DNA of 64,000 bases from Melieria omissa (lineage: Eukaryota > Arthropoda > Insecta > Diptera > Ulidiidae): NCBI GenBank assembly GCA_963971225.1, contig OZ020269.1, forward strand, positions 104,483,986 to 104,547,985, read 5' to 3'. The position numbers were made by a program, and so were the translations under genes. The notes below the pieces were generated by a model that was not told the DNA's origin, made no database searches, and saw only the letters and a list, made by a program, of their open reading frames with translations. Every line of letters starts with the position of its first letter. The stretch's first letter is position 1. This document shows, piece by piece, positions 32,851-44,470 of this stretch.

Positions 32851-34349
32851 CTTTCAAACTATAAGTCGCACTTCAACGACACTCAGTACGAACTATTGGG
32901 TCATGTTTCTTCAACAGGAAGAACGGGGCCTTGAATAAGGAGTCTAGCTACGCACACACATCTCTACAATAGCTTTGGCTATAAAATGCACTGGATAGAA
33001 ATGTTTGTATGAAATCTTGTTATATAAAGTAAGACAAATTTAAAATTATGTCCGTACTATTTCATTACTGTACGATTTTTAGATAAAATAAAAAACAAAA
33101 AGTTCTACAATTCTCCGATAGGAAGTGTTGGCAAGCTACATAGATCAACTTGCTAGACAGTGTTGCCAGATGCCTAAAAGTACTTACTCCTAAATTAAAA
33201 TAAATATACTGGAATTTCATCCAAAAAATTAAAAAATCTTACACATTTTTTTATAGCTTTCGTCATTTTAAAGGAATTAAACTTCTCATAAAAAAACAAA
33301 AAATATATATAATTATTTTATTGCAGCCCATTTTTATTCATCTTCAGATTAACAACAAAAACTTAACAAAAGCGGGATTTCATTTACATTTTGTAAGCTT
33401 CAAAATTTGTAACACAATAGGGAGCTTTGACTATTAAAATATTTGTCAAAATATGTTTGGTTGAAACTGTTCCCAATGGATCATACATCGTTATCCAAAA
33501 ATCTCCCAAAAATCCACTAAGGATCCGAAAAATCCCCTAACATAAATATAAATCTCCTAAACTTTCTCCTAAAGAATTCTTCCTCCTAAAAATTCTGCTA
33601 AAAGGCCAAGAATCTTCTAAATCTAGGAGGAAATCTCCTGATAGAACATATTCCTGTAAGCGATAAACAAGGAATGACTTGTTGCTGATCTCTCTGGTAC
33701 AGTTGAACATGTAGTATAACAATTTGAAAAAAGGATCATACTCTTTAAAGAATTGGAAAAATTACTTCTGATTTGGCGAAGAGAAAAAATGTCAACAATG
33801 GAAACATTTAAGTTATCATCAGCATTGCTTTCACGAGAGAAGAAAGAAGACACTCACTGTAAGACTATTTAAACTATGTATATGTATATAAAGTAAAAAT
33901 AAACCCATAATCACGGTTTGGTTTGTTAATTTGTTGCCATTTTAAAAATAATTCCATTATGTCTCTGTCATAGAATTCCTCGTCTCTATAAACAAGAAAC
34001 TGGGTCAGTCGAAATTCAAAAGCTTCTCTTGAGGCAATTTTTCCGGATTATTAGTTGGATGCAGAAGAACATCTCAACCAAACTCTCTAGATTTAGCAGA
34101 TGCTTGGCCTTTTAGGAGAATTTAAAGGGGGAAGACTTACAGAAGAAAGTTTAGGAGATTTGTATTTTATGTAAGGGGATTTTTCTGACCCTGATTTTTT
34201 GATTTATAGGAAAAGTTTTGTGTAACGAAACCCCACCAAAACTTACACTTTTTATTTAATTCATTTGTTATATGTTTTGCTTTTAATAAGTTTTTGTTGT
34301 TAAGTTGAAGATGAATAAAAAAAGGTTGCATTAAAAAATATTAAATGTA

Positions 34350-35642
34350 ACACTTCGTTCAATAATGTGTGTGACTGACACATAGATGGCGGCACTAATA
34401 CTAAATCAATATTTTTTTTCGAAATTGTGAACCTTTTTAGGCTTACTGTCAAAATTATATGTCAATTCGACCATTAGTTTACAAGTTACAGTGCTTTAAG
34501 TGACACTACTTTTGAGTTTTCAAAAAAAATGAATTCAAAGCAATTCCGTGTGCTGATTTATCATTGTTTTTTAATGAAAAAAAATACTGTTCAATGCCAG
34601 GAATGGCTTGAAAAACATTATTCGGACTCTGCTCCATCAAAAAGAACCATTTGTTATTGGTATGCCGAATTCAAACGTGGTCGTACAGACACCGATGACA
34701 TTCCATCTACTGGACGGCCAAATGACGCTGTTATTCCGGAAAACGTTGAAAAAACACTGAAAATCATTATGTCCGACCGTATAGTGAAAGTGGGGGAGAT
34801 TGCTGACATTCTAAAGATATCAGCAGGCAGTGTACACACCATAATACACGAACATTTGGTTATGAAAAAGGTGTTTTCGAAATGGGTGCCGCGTTTGCTC
34901 ACACCGGAGCAAAAACAACAACGAATCGATGATTCAAAGAGCTGTTTGGACATGTTTACGCGCAACAAGTCGGAGTTTTTGCGTCGGTACATCACAATGG
35001 ATGAAACATGGATCCACCATTTCACTCCAGAGTCAAATCGGCAGTCTGCTGAGTGGCATGCAACCGGTGAAAGCCGCCCAAAGCGTCCAAAGGCACAAAC
35101 ATCGGCTGGCAAGGTTATGGCGTCAGTATTTTGGGATGTGCACGGAATAATATTCATCGACTATCTTGAGAAAGGGAAAACAATCAATAGCGACTATTAT
35201 ATAGCGTTGTTGGAACGTTTGAAAGAAGAAATCGCGATTAAGCGGCCCCATATGAAGAAGAAAAAAGTGTTGTTTCACCAAGACAATGCACCGTGTCACA
35301 AGTCGATGAAAACGATGGCAAAAATGCATGAATTGGGCTTCGAATTGCTTCCTCATCCCCCGTATTCTCCAGATCTGGCCCCCAGCGACTACTGGCTCTT
35401 CGCAGACCTCAAAAAGATGCTCCGTGGTAAGAGATTTGGCTCAAATGATGAAGTAATCGCCGAAACTAACGCCTATTTTGAAGGCAAAGAAAAATCGTTC
35501 TACAAAGGCGGTATCGAAAGATTGGAAAAGCGTTGGAATGATTGTACCTCCCTAAAAGGGGACTATGTTGATGAATAAAAACGAATTTTGGCAAAAAAAT
35601 GTGTTTTAATTAGTTAGTCACACACATTATTGAACGAAGTGT
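34350..35642 (+). mobile_element. Intact mariner, irritans subfamily
   Basis: A complete 1293-bp element flanked by the TA target duplication (34348-34349 and 35643-35644). Its inverted terminal repeats start ACACTTCGTTCAATAATGTG and are identical for the first 27 bases, with one mismatch in 30. It sits within the right arm of the foldback-like element, interrupting homology that resumes exactly on the other side. Confidence 0.96.
34529..35578 (+). CDS. Mariner transposase (irritans subfamily), full length
   Basis: 349 aa with no stop or frameshift, the usual length for mariner. The N-terminal half holds two helix-turn-helix domains that bind the terminal repeats (KRTICYWYAEFKRG; a GRPND linker; EIADILKISAGSVHTIIHEH), followed by the WVPRLLT linker. 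The catalytic DD34D triad is present: Asp in TMDETWIHH, Asp in FHQDNAPCHKS, and Asp in YSPDLAPSDYW (mariner-specific second Asp of that motif). The enzyme cuts and pastes the element at TA sites in the nucleus. The closest relative I recall is the horn-fly Himar1-type group. Because the ends and the frame are both intact, it is potentially active or only recently silenced. Confidence 0.96.
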   Translation: MNSKQFRVLIYHCFLMKKNTVQCQEWLEKHYSDSAPSKRTICYWYAEFKRGRTDTDDIPSTGRPNDAVIPENVEKTLKIIMSDRIVKVGEIADILKISAGSVHTIIHEHLVMKKVFSKWVPRLLTPEQKQQRIDDSKSCLDMFTRNKSEFLRRYITMDETWIHHFTPESNRQSAEWHATGESRPKRPKAQTSAGKVMASVFWDVHGIIFIDYLEKGKTINSDYYIALLERLKEEIAIKRPHMKKKKVLFHQDNAPCHKSMKTMAKMHELGFELLPHPPYSPDLAPSDYWLFADLKKMLRGKRFGSNDEVIAETNAYFEGKEKSFYKGGIERLEKRWNDCTSLKGDYVDE

Positions 35643-35815
35643 TATATATCTTTTTTTATGAGAAGTTTAATTCCTTTTTCATCTTTTGGGAGGAAATTTC
35701 AGTATTTTTTTTTAAGATTTAGGGGAAAGTCATTTCAGGTATCTGGCAACGCTGCTGGAACTTAGCTTTATTATTTCTCAAATCTCCTAGACATCAAACT
35801 TAAAACTGTTGCAGT

Positions 35816-36215
35816 AAAATAAAATAAAATAAAATAAAATAAAATAAAATAAAATAAAATAAAATAAAATAAAATAAAATAAAATAAAATAAAATAAAAT
35901 AAAATAAAATAAAATAAAATAAAATAAAATAGAATAAAATAAAATAAAATAAAATAAAATAAAATAAAATAAAATATAATAAAATAAAATAAAACAAAAT
36001 AAAATAAAATAAAATAAAATAAAATAAAATAAAATAAAATAAAATATAATATAATATAATATAATAAAATAAAATAAAATAAAATAAAATAAAATAAAAT
36101 AAAATAAAATAAAATGAAATAAAAATAAAAAATAAATAAAATCAAATAAATTAAAATAAAATAATAATAATAATAATAAAATATTAATAAAAAATAAAAT
36201 AAAAATAAAAATTTT
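35816..36215. repeat. (TAAAA)n pentanucleotide array
   Basis: About 400 bp of AAAAT units with a few variants, a short (ATATA) tract at about 36045-36063 and (ATA)n at about 36163-36178. It starts soon after the end of the foldback-like element. Its open frames (poly Phe/Ile/Leu/Tyr) are artefacts. Confidence 0.95.
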
Positions 36216-36279
36216 CTTTTCAAATCTTATCCGATACAAAATAAATTTTCAAAATTTTTTCCACTAGGTACTATTTATA

Positions 36280-37330
36280 TAAAATTAGCACCAACAAAAA
36301 ATTATTTTAAATATTAATACATAAATATAAATAATTCTGTGAGCCACAACCAAGCTCCTCCAACTGTTTGACCTATCACACCTACACCGCAACGAGCCGC
36401 CCCATCCGCAATTAATTAAGCAGCACATCACTGGCGGCAGCAGCGTCACTGTACGAGTACATCTACGAGTACTCACTCGTAATTTATTTAGTCGCTGCCC
36501 ACGTGCCGCTTGCTCTGCTCGCCGCCCTCCCCCCGATTTTCGCATTTTTCTTCCAGTTCGTCGTCACCGCGGTTCTACTGCAATACTGCCACGAAAGAGT
36601 GTTGCCTGCCTGACAAAGTATCCAAAACGGGATTTCTCTTCATTTGCACCGAGCAGCGGTGCTAAATGGAACATTAATCATGCATAGCTGACCACAAAAC
36701 TAATTCTATCCTTTCGCTCCTGCGGCTTGGCAGCTGCGCTGCGACTCTTTTCGCTGCTTTTCGCCACACATCCCACACACACATTTCTTGCCACGGCCAT
36801 TTATTTGCCGCTAACCGGCCGGGCGGCGTTCGCATGTGCCGCTTTCCATTTATAAGCGTGTCTATGTCAATTTTTTCGCTTCGTTCTCTTTCATTTTCCC
36901 GAGTGGTGTGTGTGTGTTGTTGACTTGACATCCTGTGAGCGCCCCTTTTTTTCTATTATTGATTTTTCTCGTAACTTTTTGACGCTTCCTTGTGGTTTTC
37001 CATATTTTCGTCGCTGTTGTTTTTCTCGCTTTTTTTTGTACACCCATCTCGCCATAATTTGTTTGGGTTTTTGCGCTTTGTTGCTTTCTTGTTGTTGGCC
37101 CATTTGTATTGTTGCTTGATTTTCTTATATTCTGCTTACCTCATGTAATGAACGTTGCTGGTGTTTCACCAGTCTGTGTGTCTGTCTGCTGTTTGCTTAT
37201 GAGTTTAATTTTTGTTGTTGTACTCGTAGTTTATTGTAGTGCGTGTTGTTGTGGTAAAGGGATCTCGCTGTTGTGGCGGCGTTGTTGATTTCTGCCGCGT
37301 AATGTTTTCGCTTCTTTTCACGCCTTGACA
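36280..37330. other. GC-richer repeat-poor island
   Basis: No coding exon is supported. Contains GTTGTTG tracts and restriction-rich unique DNA; a candidate regulatory or leader region. Confidence 0.35.
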
Positions 37331-37785
37331 CAAGTCAAAGTGTGTGTGGGCGTTTTACTAAGCCTGACAGCGACTTGGTTGTACGCTACATTCATTGGCG
37401 CATACAGGATTTCAATGGGAGAGAAGAGGTTTTGTACACAAATTTTAAGTTCAAACCATATTTCCCAGCCACAGTTTTTGTAGCAAATATACATTTGGGG
37501 GGTGATTTGAAACCTCAAAACTCCACTTGTGTGCGCCACTGCCTGCTTTGTAGCCATGACTTCTTCTTTACATACTCGTACTTGGAATTTTTTAACAATT
37601 TCAATGTAAAAACCGGTAATAAGTAAATAGAAACAACAAACGGAAAATAATGGCAAAGAGTCCAAAAGAATAAACCAGGGAATGAGAGTCTTCAATCACT
37701 AATTTTCTAAAGAAAAAAACGAAAAATTTGAATTATTACCGTCCAACAAAAATGAAAAAAATTTTTCACACTGCAAAAAATCCAT
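37331..37785. other. Non-coding stretch
   Basis: Open frames up to about 125 aa occur on both strands, but neither shows a domain, and they overlap each other; no gene is called. Confidence 0.35.
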
Positions 37786-38010
37786 ATGGGCGTGAAACTA
37801 GAGACCAAACATAAATACCGCGTACTCAGTTTTTCATTTCTACATCCTTTGTGCTTTTAAAAGGACTTAAAAATTTTGAAAGGGATAAAAAAGAAAAAAA
37901 TATATCAAAAATACTTAACCTCGTTAGAATATGGCGATATGTATATCAAATGAAAGATGAAAGGCTCAAGAATTTAAAATTTATTTGTTATATATTTGTA
38001 AAAAAAAGGA
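37786..38010 (+). repeat. Fragment of the TCAAATGAAAGAG repeat family
   Basis: Carries GTGAAACTAGAGACC at the left, AAAAGGACTTAAAAATTTTG and TATCAAATGAAAGATGAAAG, similar to the arms at 44215-44400 and 46490-46640. Confidence 0.55.
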
Positions 38011-38223
38011 TATGAAAAAGGTCCTTTGAACATTTTAATCCTTTATATCCTTGAAAATTTATATATAATTTTCTTGAAAAGTAAGTATGTTAAAACCCAA
38101 AAGCTCCTTGATCACATGTCAAAATTTCATAACTCTAAGTTTATTGGTTCGAAATTAACAAAAGGGCGCAAGCTGCAATTCAATGAAGTAAAAAAATTTT
38201 AATTTAATTTAGCTTTTTTTTTT

Positions 38224-38560
38224 AAAGTCAAGGAAGATGTTCTTTCAGAAATGAAACAAAATATTAAAAAACCTCCAAAGAGTTTCAACGGAGAGATACC
38301 TTTCTAGGCGTTCTAGTGTTAACCATATATATGCAAAAGATGAGATCTTTTAATCAGTTTTTGCATAAAATTGGGCTTTAGAAAATAGTAAAAGTCAAGT
38401 GAGATTTTCTTTCAGAAATGGAACAAAGTATTAAAAAAAAAACCTCATAAAAGTTTCAAAGGAGAGATGCCTTTCTAGTGTTAACCATATGTTGCATACA
38501 TAAAGATGAGATCTTTTAAAACATATTTTCAAATGTTGTATATAATTTGGCTTTACAAAA
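38224..38560. repeat. Tandem duplication of about 168 bp
   Basis: Two units begin AAAGTCAAG (near 38224 and 38391) and share TTTCAGAAATG, GGAGAGAT, CCTTTCTAG, GTTAACCATAT and GATGAGATCTTTTAA in the same order. Confidence 0.65.
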
Positions 38561-39690
38561 ATTACAAAAATTGCTATTGAATCCATAAGAATCCTCGACG
38601 TTCATGCGACAACATTCCATTCATGCAACAAAAATTCATCCTAGTAAAGACTCAAAATTTCATGCCACTGAGGCCCAAGATTGTGAAAAATGAAATGGAC
38701 TTGTGAATTCTTTGATTTGATTTCGTTTGATTTGATTTGTTTATGATTCCATACTAAAAGAAACAGATAAAAAGATTAATGTGTTATTGTTTGTGACAAG
38801 TTTAATAGTTCACAATGGGTTAAGACTTCGTCACACTCAACACTTAAAATGCTTAAAACAACAAATTTTTAGATTAACATGAATTTTTTCGTACTTGGAA
38901 AACCATATTCAAATGGACACCAGACTTTTTTAGTGTTGTATGCAGATTCTTAATAATGTGTTTTCATTCTCATTTTATGAGGTTTAAAAAAAAATGTACT
39001 ATATTAAATTTACTACCCAAAAAATTGGGTTGTTAGGAGTGAAGCTAAAAGTCTTTGAATCGAGACCAAACATCCAACAGCCGCTTTGGCGTTGCACTTT
39101 GAGGTGTAAAAACTATTACTGACTCTCTCTAATTTTCTGTTCTGAACATTTTGTCAGAACATATCTACTTTCTATAACTAACCATTAATAGGTCCTCCAA
39201 ACAAAATGTTAGTTTGTATGAAATGGACTCCTATCGCATACAAGTTGCTTCTAAACGTTTGAAATGTAGACTGATCTTCATTTTTCCTCCAAATATTTCT
39301 TCCAACTCCAACTCTTAAGGCGACTGCCATACAAAAGTGGTAATTTTCTATGAAATTTGTTCCCCACTTGTAAATGTAGTAGAAAATTAAGAAACGTCGG
39401 GTCTCGATTTGAGCGAATTTCAATGAATCATTCAACATTTGACTTAAAAAAAATCAAAAATTTGTTTAGTGTAAAAAATGCAAAATTAATGTATGAAAAT
39501 TCAATTACAGATGTCGTCTACCACATATAAATTAAGTTTTGACATGATCAACTTTTGAGTTTCTACAAAGCAAAAACCAGAATAATTTAATATTCAGTGT
39601 GAGGTTAGGTCAGGTTCAGACAGAGGCGTCATTACTGTTTTTGAGTTCCGCGAGATTTCTGTAAAAAGTGAAGGTAAGGAAACCCTATTC
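38561..39690. other. Non-coding stretch
   Basis: No gene or recognised element; AT-rich, with a short run of GATTTGATTTC-like repeats at about 38708-38740. Confidence 0.3.
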
Positions 39691-39694
39691 AGAA

Positions 39695-39965
39695 GTGAAT
39701 AGCGGCTATGCTGGCTCGGTCATGTCTGCCGTATGGACGACGAAGCTCCGGCGAAAAAGGTGTTCGATGCGATAGTTGGAGGTCGATGGCGAAGAGGCAG
39801 GCCGTGTCTCCGGTGGAAGGACCAAGTTGAAGAGGTCCTGTCATCACTTGGTGTGACCAATTGGAGAAGGCGCGCGCAAAGCAGAGGCGCCTGAAGAGAA
39901 GTTTTGCGGCAGGCCGTAACCCGATAACGGGTTGTTATGGCCAGTTAAGTAAGTAAGTAAGTATT
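39695..39965 (+). pseudogene. LINE 3' end (ORF2 C-terminus and TAAG tail)
   Basis: One frame encodes WLGHVCRMDDEAPAKKVFDA and RRGRPCLRWKDQVEEVLSSL, the conserved C-terminal end of endonuclease/reverse-transcriptase type LINEs. It ends CGATAACGGGTTGTTATGGC, then CAGT and a (TAAG)n tail. Strongly 5'-truncated. A related but rearranged copy is at 48590-49015. Confidence 0.72.
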
Positions 39966-40602
39966 CAGAAGTGAGCGGAGTACACTCATTTTCCAAATAG
40001 TCACAACTTAATTAGAAAAAAATCTATATCTAAAAGGCAAATCGAAATCCTAACTTATTCAAAACTTACTTCCTTCCTTTACTTACTTTACATACTTTAC
40101 TTACTTTTAACCAGTTAGTGAACAGTGGAAAAGAACAGAAGAACATGGAAAACTTAATTCTCTTTTAAATCCATTCATAACTATATACTTTCCATTTCAG
40201 CCACGCCTCTCTTTAAAGACTCTTTAGACTCATACCATCATCTGACACCATTTATAGAGTATAACCACAAAAACAGCTAGAAGAGCCAAACGAAAAAACC
40301 AAATTCCAGCTCATACAATTTTCATATTTCTGCGCGTGTCCTTTTAATTTATTAATTTTCTCTACTCATCACATGCTGTTTGTTTTGGTTATTACTTTTT
40401 TTGTGTGCGCGTTTTTTTTTTGTTTTTATTTGTATACATAACCGTCACATAATTTTCCGACAATTTTCTTACGTTTTCACTTTGTCATTGTTGTTGGTTT
40501 TATTTATATGCATACGTTGCTCTCATAGGTTTTTTTTGCTGTGTTTTTGGCGTGACCACTTGCCATGCTGGGTCGCTAATTTGTATGTGTCAAGTCAAGC
40601 GC

Positions 40603-40694
40603 GCACATACGTACATACGTACATACATACATACATACATACATTCATACATACATACATACATACATACATACATACATACATACATACATAA
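40603..40694. repeat. (CATA)n microsatellite
   Basis: About 20 tetranucleotide units with CGTA and TTCA variants. The open frame through it (His-Thr-Tyr-Ile repeats) is an artefact. Confidence 0.95.
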
Positions 40695-41175
40695 TGCCAT
40701 TTTTGTCTTTGCAAATATTGGTTAACAACACACATTTGCCAGCTGGCTAGGTCCTTCTTATTCGTTTTGTTATTTTAGTTTATTACATACAACACTGAAA
40801 TGTCAGTAGTTGGGGTTTTGTAATGCACAAAAAAAAAGGCGTGGTTGGTACGAAACATACATACCTATGTATACATATCTTTTTGTTTAAAGTTATCTGC
40901 CCATATATTCATTGGTATGAAAATTACATGTTTTTTCGCGCAGGATGTGAAAATCTTTCATAGATGACAATGATTATAACCATTCATTTCTTCTAGGATC
41001 GTAAGATCGCATCGTAGGAGCAAGGGAGGGATAAAGCCTTCAATCCCTTCTTTTCTGTGCTTCCCGCATCTTTGCTGTTCTAGTCATCGTTGGAGGGTCA
41101 TGACGTTGGAGGTTGCTTCCACTCCAATTCAATGCAGGTACGATTTGAAACCACCGTGAGCAGTCAGCAACTGTG
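40695..41175. other. Non-coding stretch
   Basis: No gene is recognised. Confidence 0.3.
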
Positions 41176-41266
41176 TTAACCCTTTCAGTCACAATGTCCA
41201 ATATATTGGACTACAGCCCATACAATTCATACAGAACGGGTTTATTTTCATGTTGGAAAGGGTTAA
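41176..41266. mobile_element. 91-bp TTAA/CCCTTTC mini-MITE (family 3)
   Basis: TTAACCCTTTC at the left and GAAAGGGTTAA at the right are a perfect 11-bp inverted pair including the TTAA target. The interior is unlike families 1 and 2. It is among the smallest piggyBac-like derivatives one could expect. Confidence 0.7.
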
Positions 41267-41889
41267 GCAGTTCCAAACATTGATACGCACCAAAAGTTTC
41301 AGAGAAGTTGAGCTATCCAAACAAAAATTCATGAAGGGACTATATTTCTAACTAAGAACAATAGAGGAAGTGTTTGTATTCTATTGGGAGATTTTAAACC
41401 TAGTCTAATGCTTACATGGGTCACGAGGACACTTACCGGATGTTTCAATAGCAACCACTGTCTCATTGACCAATCATAGATTGTTTGGCGCAACCGCCTC
41501 GATTTGTTCAGATATAGGATATTAAATATTGCAATCAAATTCAGTAGTTCGTAGACGGACCACTCTTACATGAGCAGATTAGACATACTTTTACGCAAGG
41601 GTGAAGATAATGAGTCATACACGTAAGTCCATTCGAATGAACAGTCCAACTAAATAGAAAGGTAAGATTTCTTTCTCAAAAAAACTTCTTATACAATTTT
41701 GTGATTTCTTGACTCGGTTTTGTTTGAGTGCCCTTCAAAAATGGACACAAATAAAAACAAAATATGTCATATTTTTCAGGTTTTGTGCGATAAAGGCGAA
41801 AACACAAACAGGCATCTGAAAATGTGAGTTGGGCTTATAGTCATAAGTACTGCAACCAATCTCGTCCGATTTTGGTTTCGTGGATTCTG

Positions 41890-42062
41890 AGTCTGTAATT
41901 TTTATGTCAAAGATGCTCCATGCTCTGGAAGGCCAAAAAATCATGGAAACCGTCCAATCCACCCATCCTGCAAGCAATGTCTCAAGGAGCTTAACATTAA
42001 ACAAAACATCGTTCGGAACCACTTTAATAAGGTCAGATACAAACAGAAGCTCGAAGGTCATG
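41890..42062 (+). pseudogene. Mariner transposase relic (linker and second HTH)
   Basis: One frame reads KDAPCSGRPKNH, then KQCLKELNIKQNIVRNHFNK and KQKLEG. This resembles the GRP linker and the 'DIAEELGI..TVLTHLHKAGYKKKLD' helix-turn-helix of cecropia/SETMAR-type mariners. No catalytic motif follows. Confidence 0.5.
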
Positions 42063-42092
42063 AACAGAATTTCTATTCGCTAATTTGAAACA

Positions 42093-42475
42093 AAAAACTA
42101 CTCGACAAAAAATGGGTCATTCGCGTGCACCTAAAAACAAAAGTATTTTCTAGACTAACTTTGGGCCACGGGATTCGAAACTGAAAATAAAAAAATTTTT
42201 TGAAGAAACGTTTTCGAAAAATCGTCGAAAACCTTTTTCCCTGTTGTTTCAGTTTTGAGCATATATCTCGTGAATGAATCATCCGACTAACATAAACTGT
42301 CCATCGGTGAGAAAATAATACCTCAGCCTTTCCAGCGATATACAGATTGTCCAAATCAGATAAGATTTGGGGAAGTTACTGAAAGTTAAAGTGAAGTGGT
42401 GAAAGTTGTAAAAAAGTGAATTTTTCGACCAATTTAAAAAAAATCATAAATTTTAGAATGCTTTTTATAGATAAA
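42093..42475 (+). repeat. First half of the split palindromic-family repeat
   Basis: Matches the minus strand of about 18265-18650 in order, beginning TCGACAAAAAATG. The match stops at TATAGATAAA (42466-42475) and resumes at 44046. Confidence 0.72.
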
Positions 42476-44045
42476 ACTAGCTGGGCCCCGCGGCTTCGTG
42501 CGCAAGCTCTCTTCTTTAACCCGATACAAATTTTGAACGCATTGTTGACCCCGTCAGATTTTGATTCTTAAAACTGTGAAGTCAAAAGGCCCTTTAAATC
42601 ATGAGTTTTCACATTTACTCTAAACAAATTCTTAACCCTTACTTAACCACGGTAGATTTCGATTTTCAAAAATATGAAAAGCACATTTTTATTATTTTTT
42701 GATTGAAGTACTTTTTGTCTAAGTTTGAAGTCAAAAGGACCAATAAATCGTGTTTCTCCATACAAGTTGTTAACCCATTGTTGACCCGTTAGATTTTGAT
42801 TTTCGAAAAAGTGAAAAATACGTGTCAAATTATTTTTCACTTGGACTACTTTCACAAAGTTTGAAGTCCGTGGCGCCATTAATTCATATTTTTTTAGAGT
42901 TTCGTCATACAAACTTTTAACCGGTCGTTGACCACGCCTTGTTTTAACATTCGGTAAAAATTAAAAACACGTATCGAGTTATTTTACATTTGAAGTACTT
43001 TCACCAAGTTTGAAGTCAAAAGGCTAAAAAAAAATTGTTTCTCCATACATACTTTTAACCCGTCGTTGATCCAGTTAGATTTCGATTTGGATAATAATGA
43101 GAAACGCGTGTATAACATTTTTTTTATTTCAAGTATTTTTACAAATTTTGAAGTCAATAGGCCTTTCGATTCATGTTTTTTTCGAGTCTACCCTTAAACA
43201 AATCTGAACCCATTATTGGTCCAGTTAAATTTTGATTTTCGAAAAATTATAAAATACGTGTCGAATAATTTTTGGTTTAGAGTATTTTCAGGAAGTTTGA
43301 AATCAATATGTCTCTTAAATCACTTTTCTTCATACAACATCTTAACACATGTTTTGCCCCTTTACACCCTGAATTTCAAAAAATCCCGTCTTAGCGGAGG
43401 TTCAGTCTTCAAGATGTATCTACAGTTCAAATTTCATGTTCGTAGCTTCAGCGGTTTGGTCTGAGCGATGATGAATCAATCAATCAATCAATCAGTCAGT
43501 CAATTAGGGCAAACAATCTATGTATATAAAAATGGAGACTGTACCACGCCCCCTTGTCCAATGCAATACAACTTTCTTCTAGTCGAATTGTGCTACTAAG
43601 TGGAAAGTTCGAACCAAGTTTCACTGATTTGTGTATGTGTACTGCATAACTGTCGGATCATAAAAAATGTGCCACGCCCCTTGACCAACGCCGATCAAAT
43701 CTCATCAGTAGAATGACACATCTATGAAACGACGGTACACCAAATTTCAATGCTCTGCGGCTTACATTTCCGAAGCTATTCCATTTAAAAGATTTGAGTT
43801 GCATGGGCGATGCCACACCCCTTTGTTCAATACCCACCCCATTCCCTCGGGCGAAGGACATGATTAAATAGTAAGTTTGTACCAAATTTAATTGATGTGT
43901 GACTTATGGTTCCAAAGTTATTGTCTAAAAATGTATTCTTGTGGTGCTAAGCCCCGTTTTCCCGACTTTTCTTTTTTCCTAAACCTTCACGTAACAATTT
44001 CAAACAAACCCACGATTCCACGATTCATTTTTATATATATAGATA
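42476..44045. mobile_element. 1.57-kb insertion with about 145-bp internal repeats
   Basis: Begins ACTAGCTGGGCCCCGCGG and ends TTTATATATATAGATAAA. AGATAAA occurs just before the insertion (42469-42475) and at its right end, a likely target duplication. Inside, a module with TTGAAGTCAAAAGG-like and TTTTGATTTTCGAAAA-like motifs recurs about six times between 42570 and 43310. A (TCAA)n/(TCAG)n run lies at about 43474-43504. I recognise the CTAGCTG.CCCGCGG start from arthropod repeats but cannot assign its class. No transposase or RT is visible. Confidence 0.6.
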
Positions 44046-44470
44046 AATAATTACCTCTGGCTTTAAAATCTAATCTCAGTGAATATTAAGCCTAACATTA
44101 ATATTAAAATATGATGATAACATCAATATGAAAAATGACAAAGTTATGATGCACTCAGTGAAAAAAAACACTTTACATTCATTACACCGTGCGAAACAAT
44201 CCCATCCCAATGTTGATATAGACGTGAAACTATAAGTCATTTTTAGTATACTGGCATAGTCAGTTTTTCATTTTCTGACTCAAAGTCCTGTTTTAAAGGA
44301 CTTTAAAATTTTAAGGACATACACATTTCAAATATTTTTTAAATATTTGCGGTTGTGCAATGATGAAGATATGGGTATCAAATGAAAGAGAAAAACTGTT
44401 TCCTTTTAACTTAATTTTCTGTTTGGAACTTTCGAAGAATTTCCAGAACTTTGAAATAGAATAAAATTTT
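44046..44470 (+). repeat. Second half of the split palindromic-family repeat
   Basis: Continues the match to the minus strand of about 17880-18260, including GCATCATAACTC-type and CATTACACCGTG motifs, GACTATGCCAG (inverted) and TATCAAATGAAAGAGAAAAA. Confidence 0.7.

Larger units (their letters stand above)
33160..35751. mobile_element. Foldback-like element with long inverted arms, split by a mariner
   Basis: The left arm (about 33160-33640) starts near TGTTGCCAGATGCC. The right arm is its reverse complement, in two pieces: 34075-34349 and 35643-35751, the latter ending ATCTGGCAACGC. Matching landmarks are GGAATTAAACTTCTCATAAA, TTTTTATTCATCTTCA, AAATCTCCTAAACTTTC and CCTAAAAGGCCAAG. The central 33640-34075 is the unique loop. 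Removing the mariner gives an element of about 1.3 kb, with arms of 380-480 bp. No transposase of its own is visible. Confidence 0.8.

Noticed and set aside
37318..37695. 125-aa minus-strand and 94-aa plus-strand overlapping frames
   Set aside because: No domain or compositional signal that separates either from chance.
40380..40694. 104-aa frame ending in His-Thr-Tyr-Ile repeats
   Set aside because: Product of the (CATA)n microsatellite.
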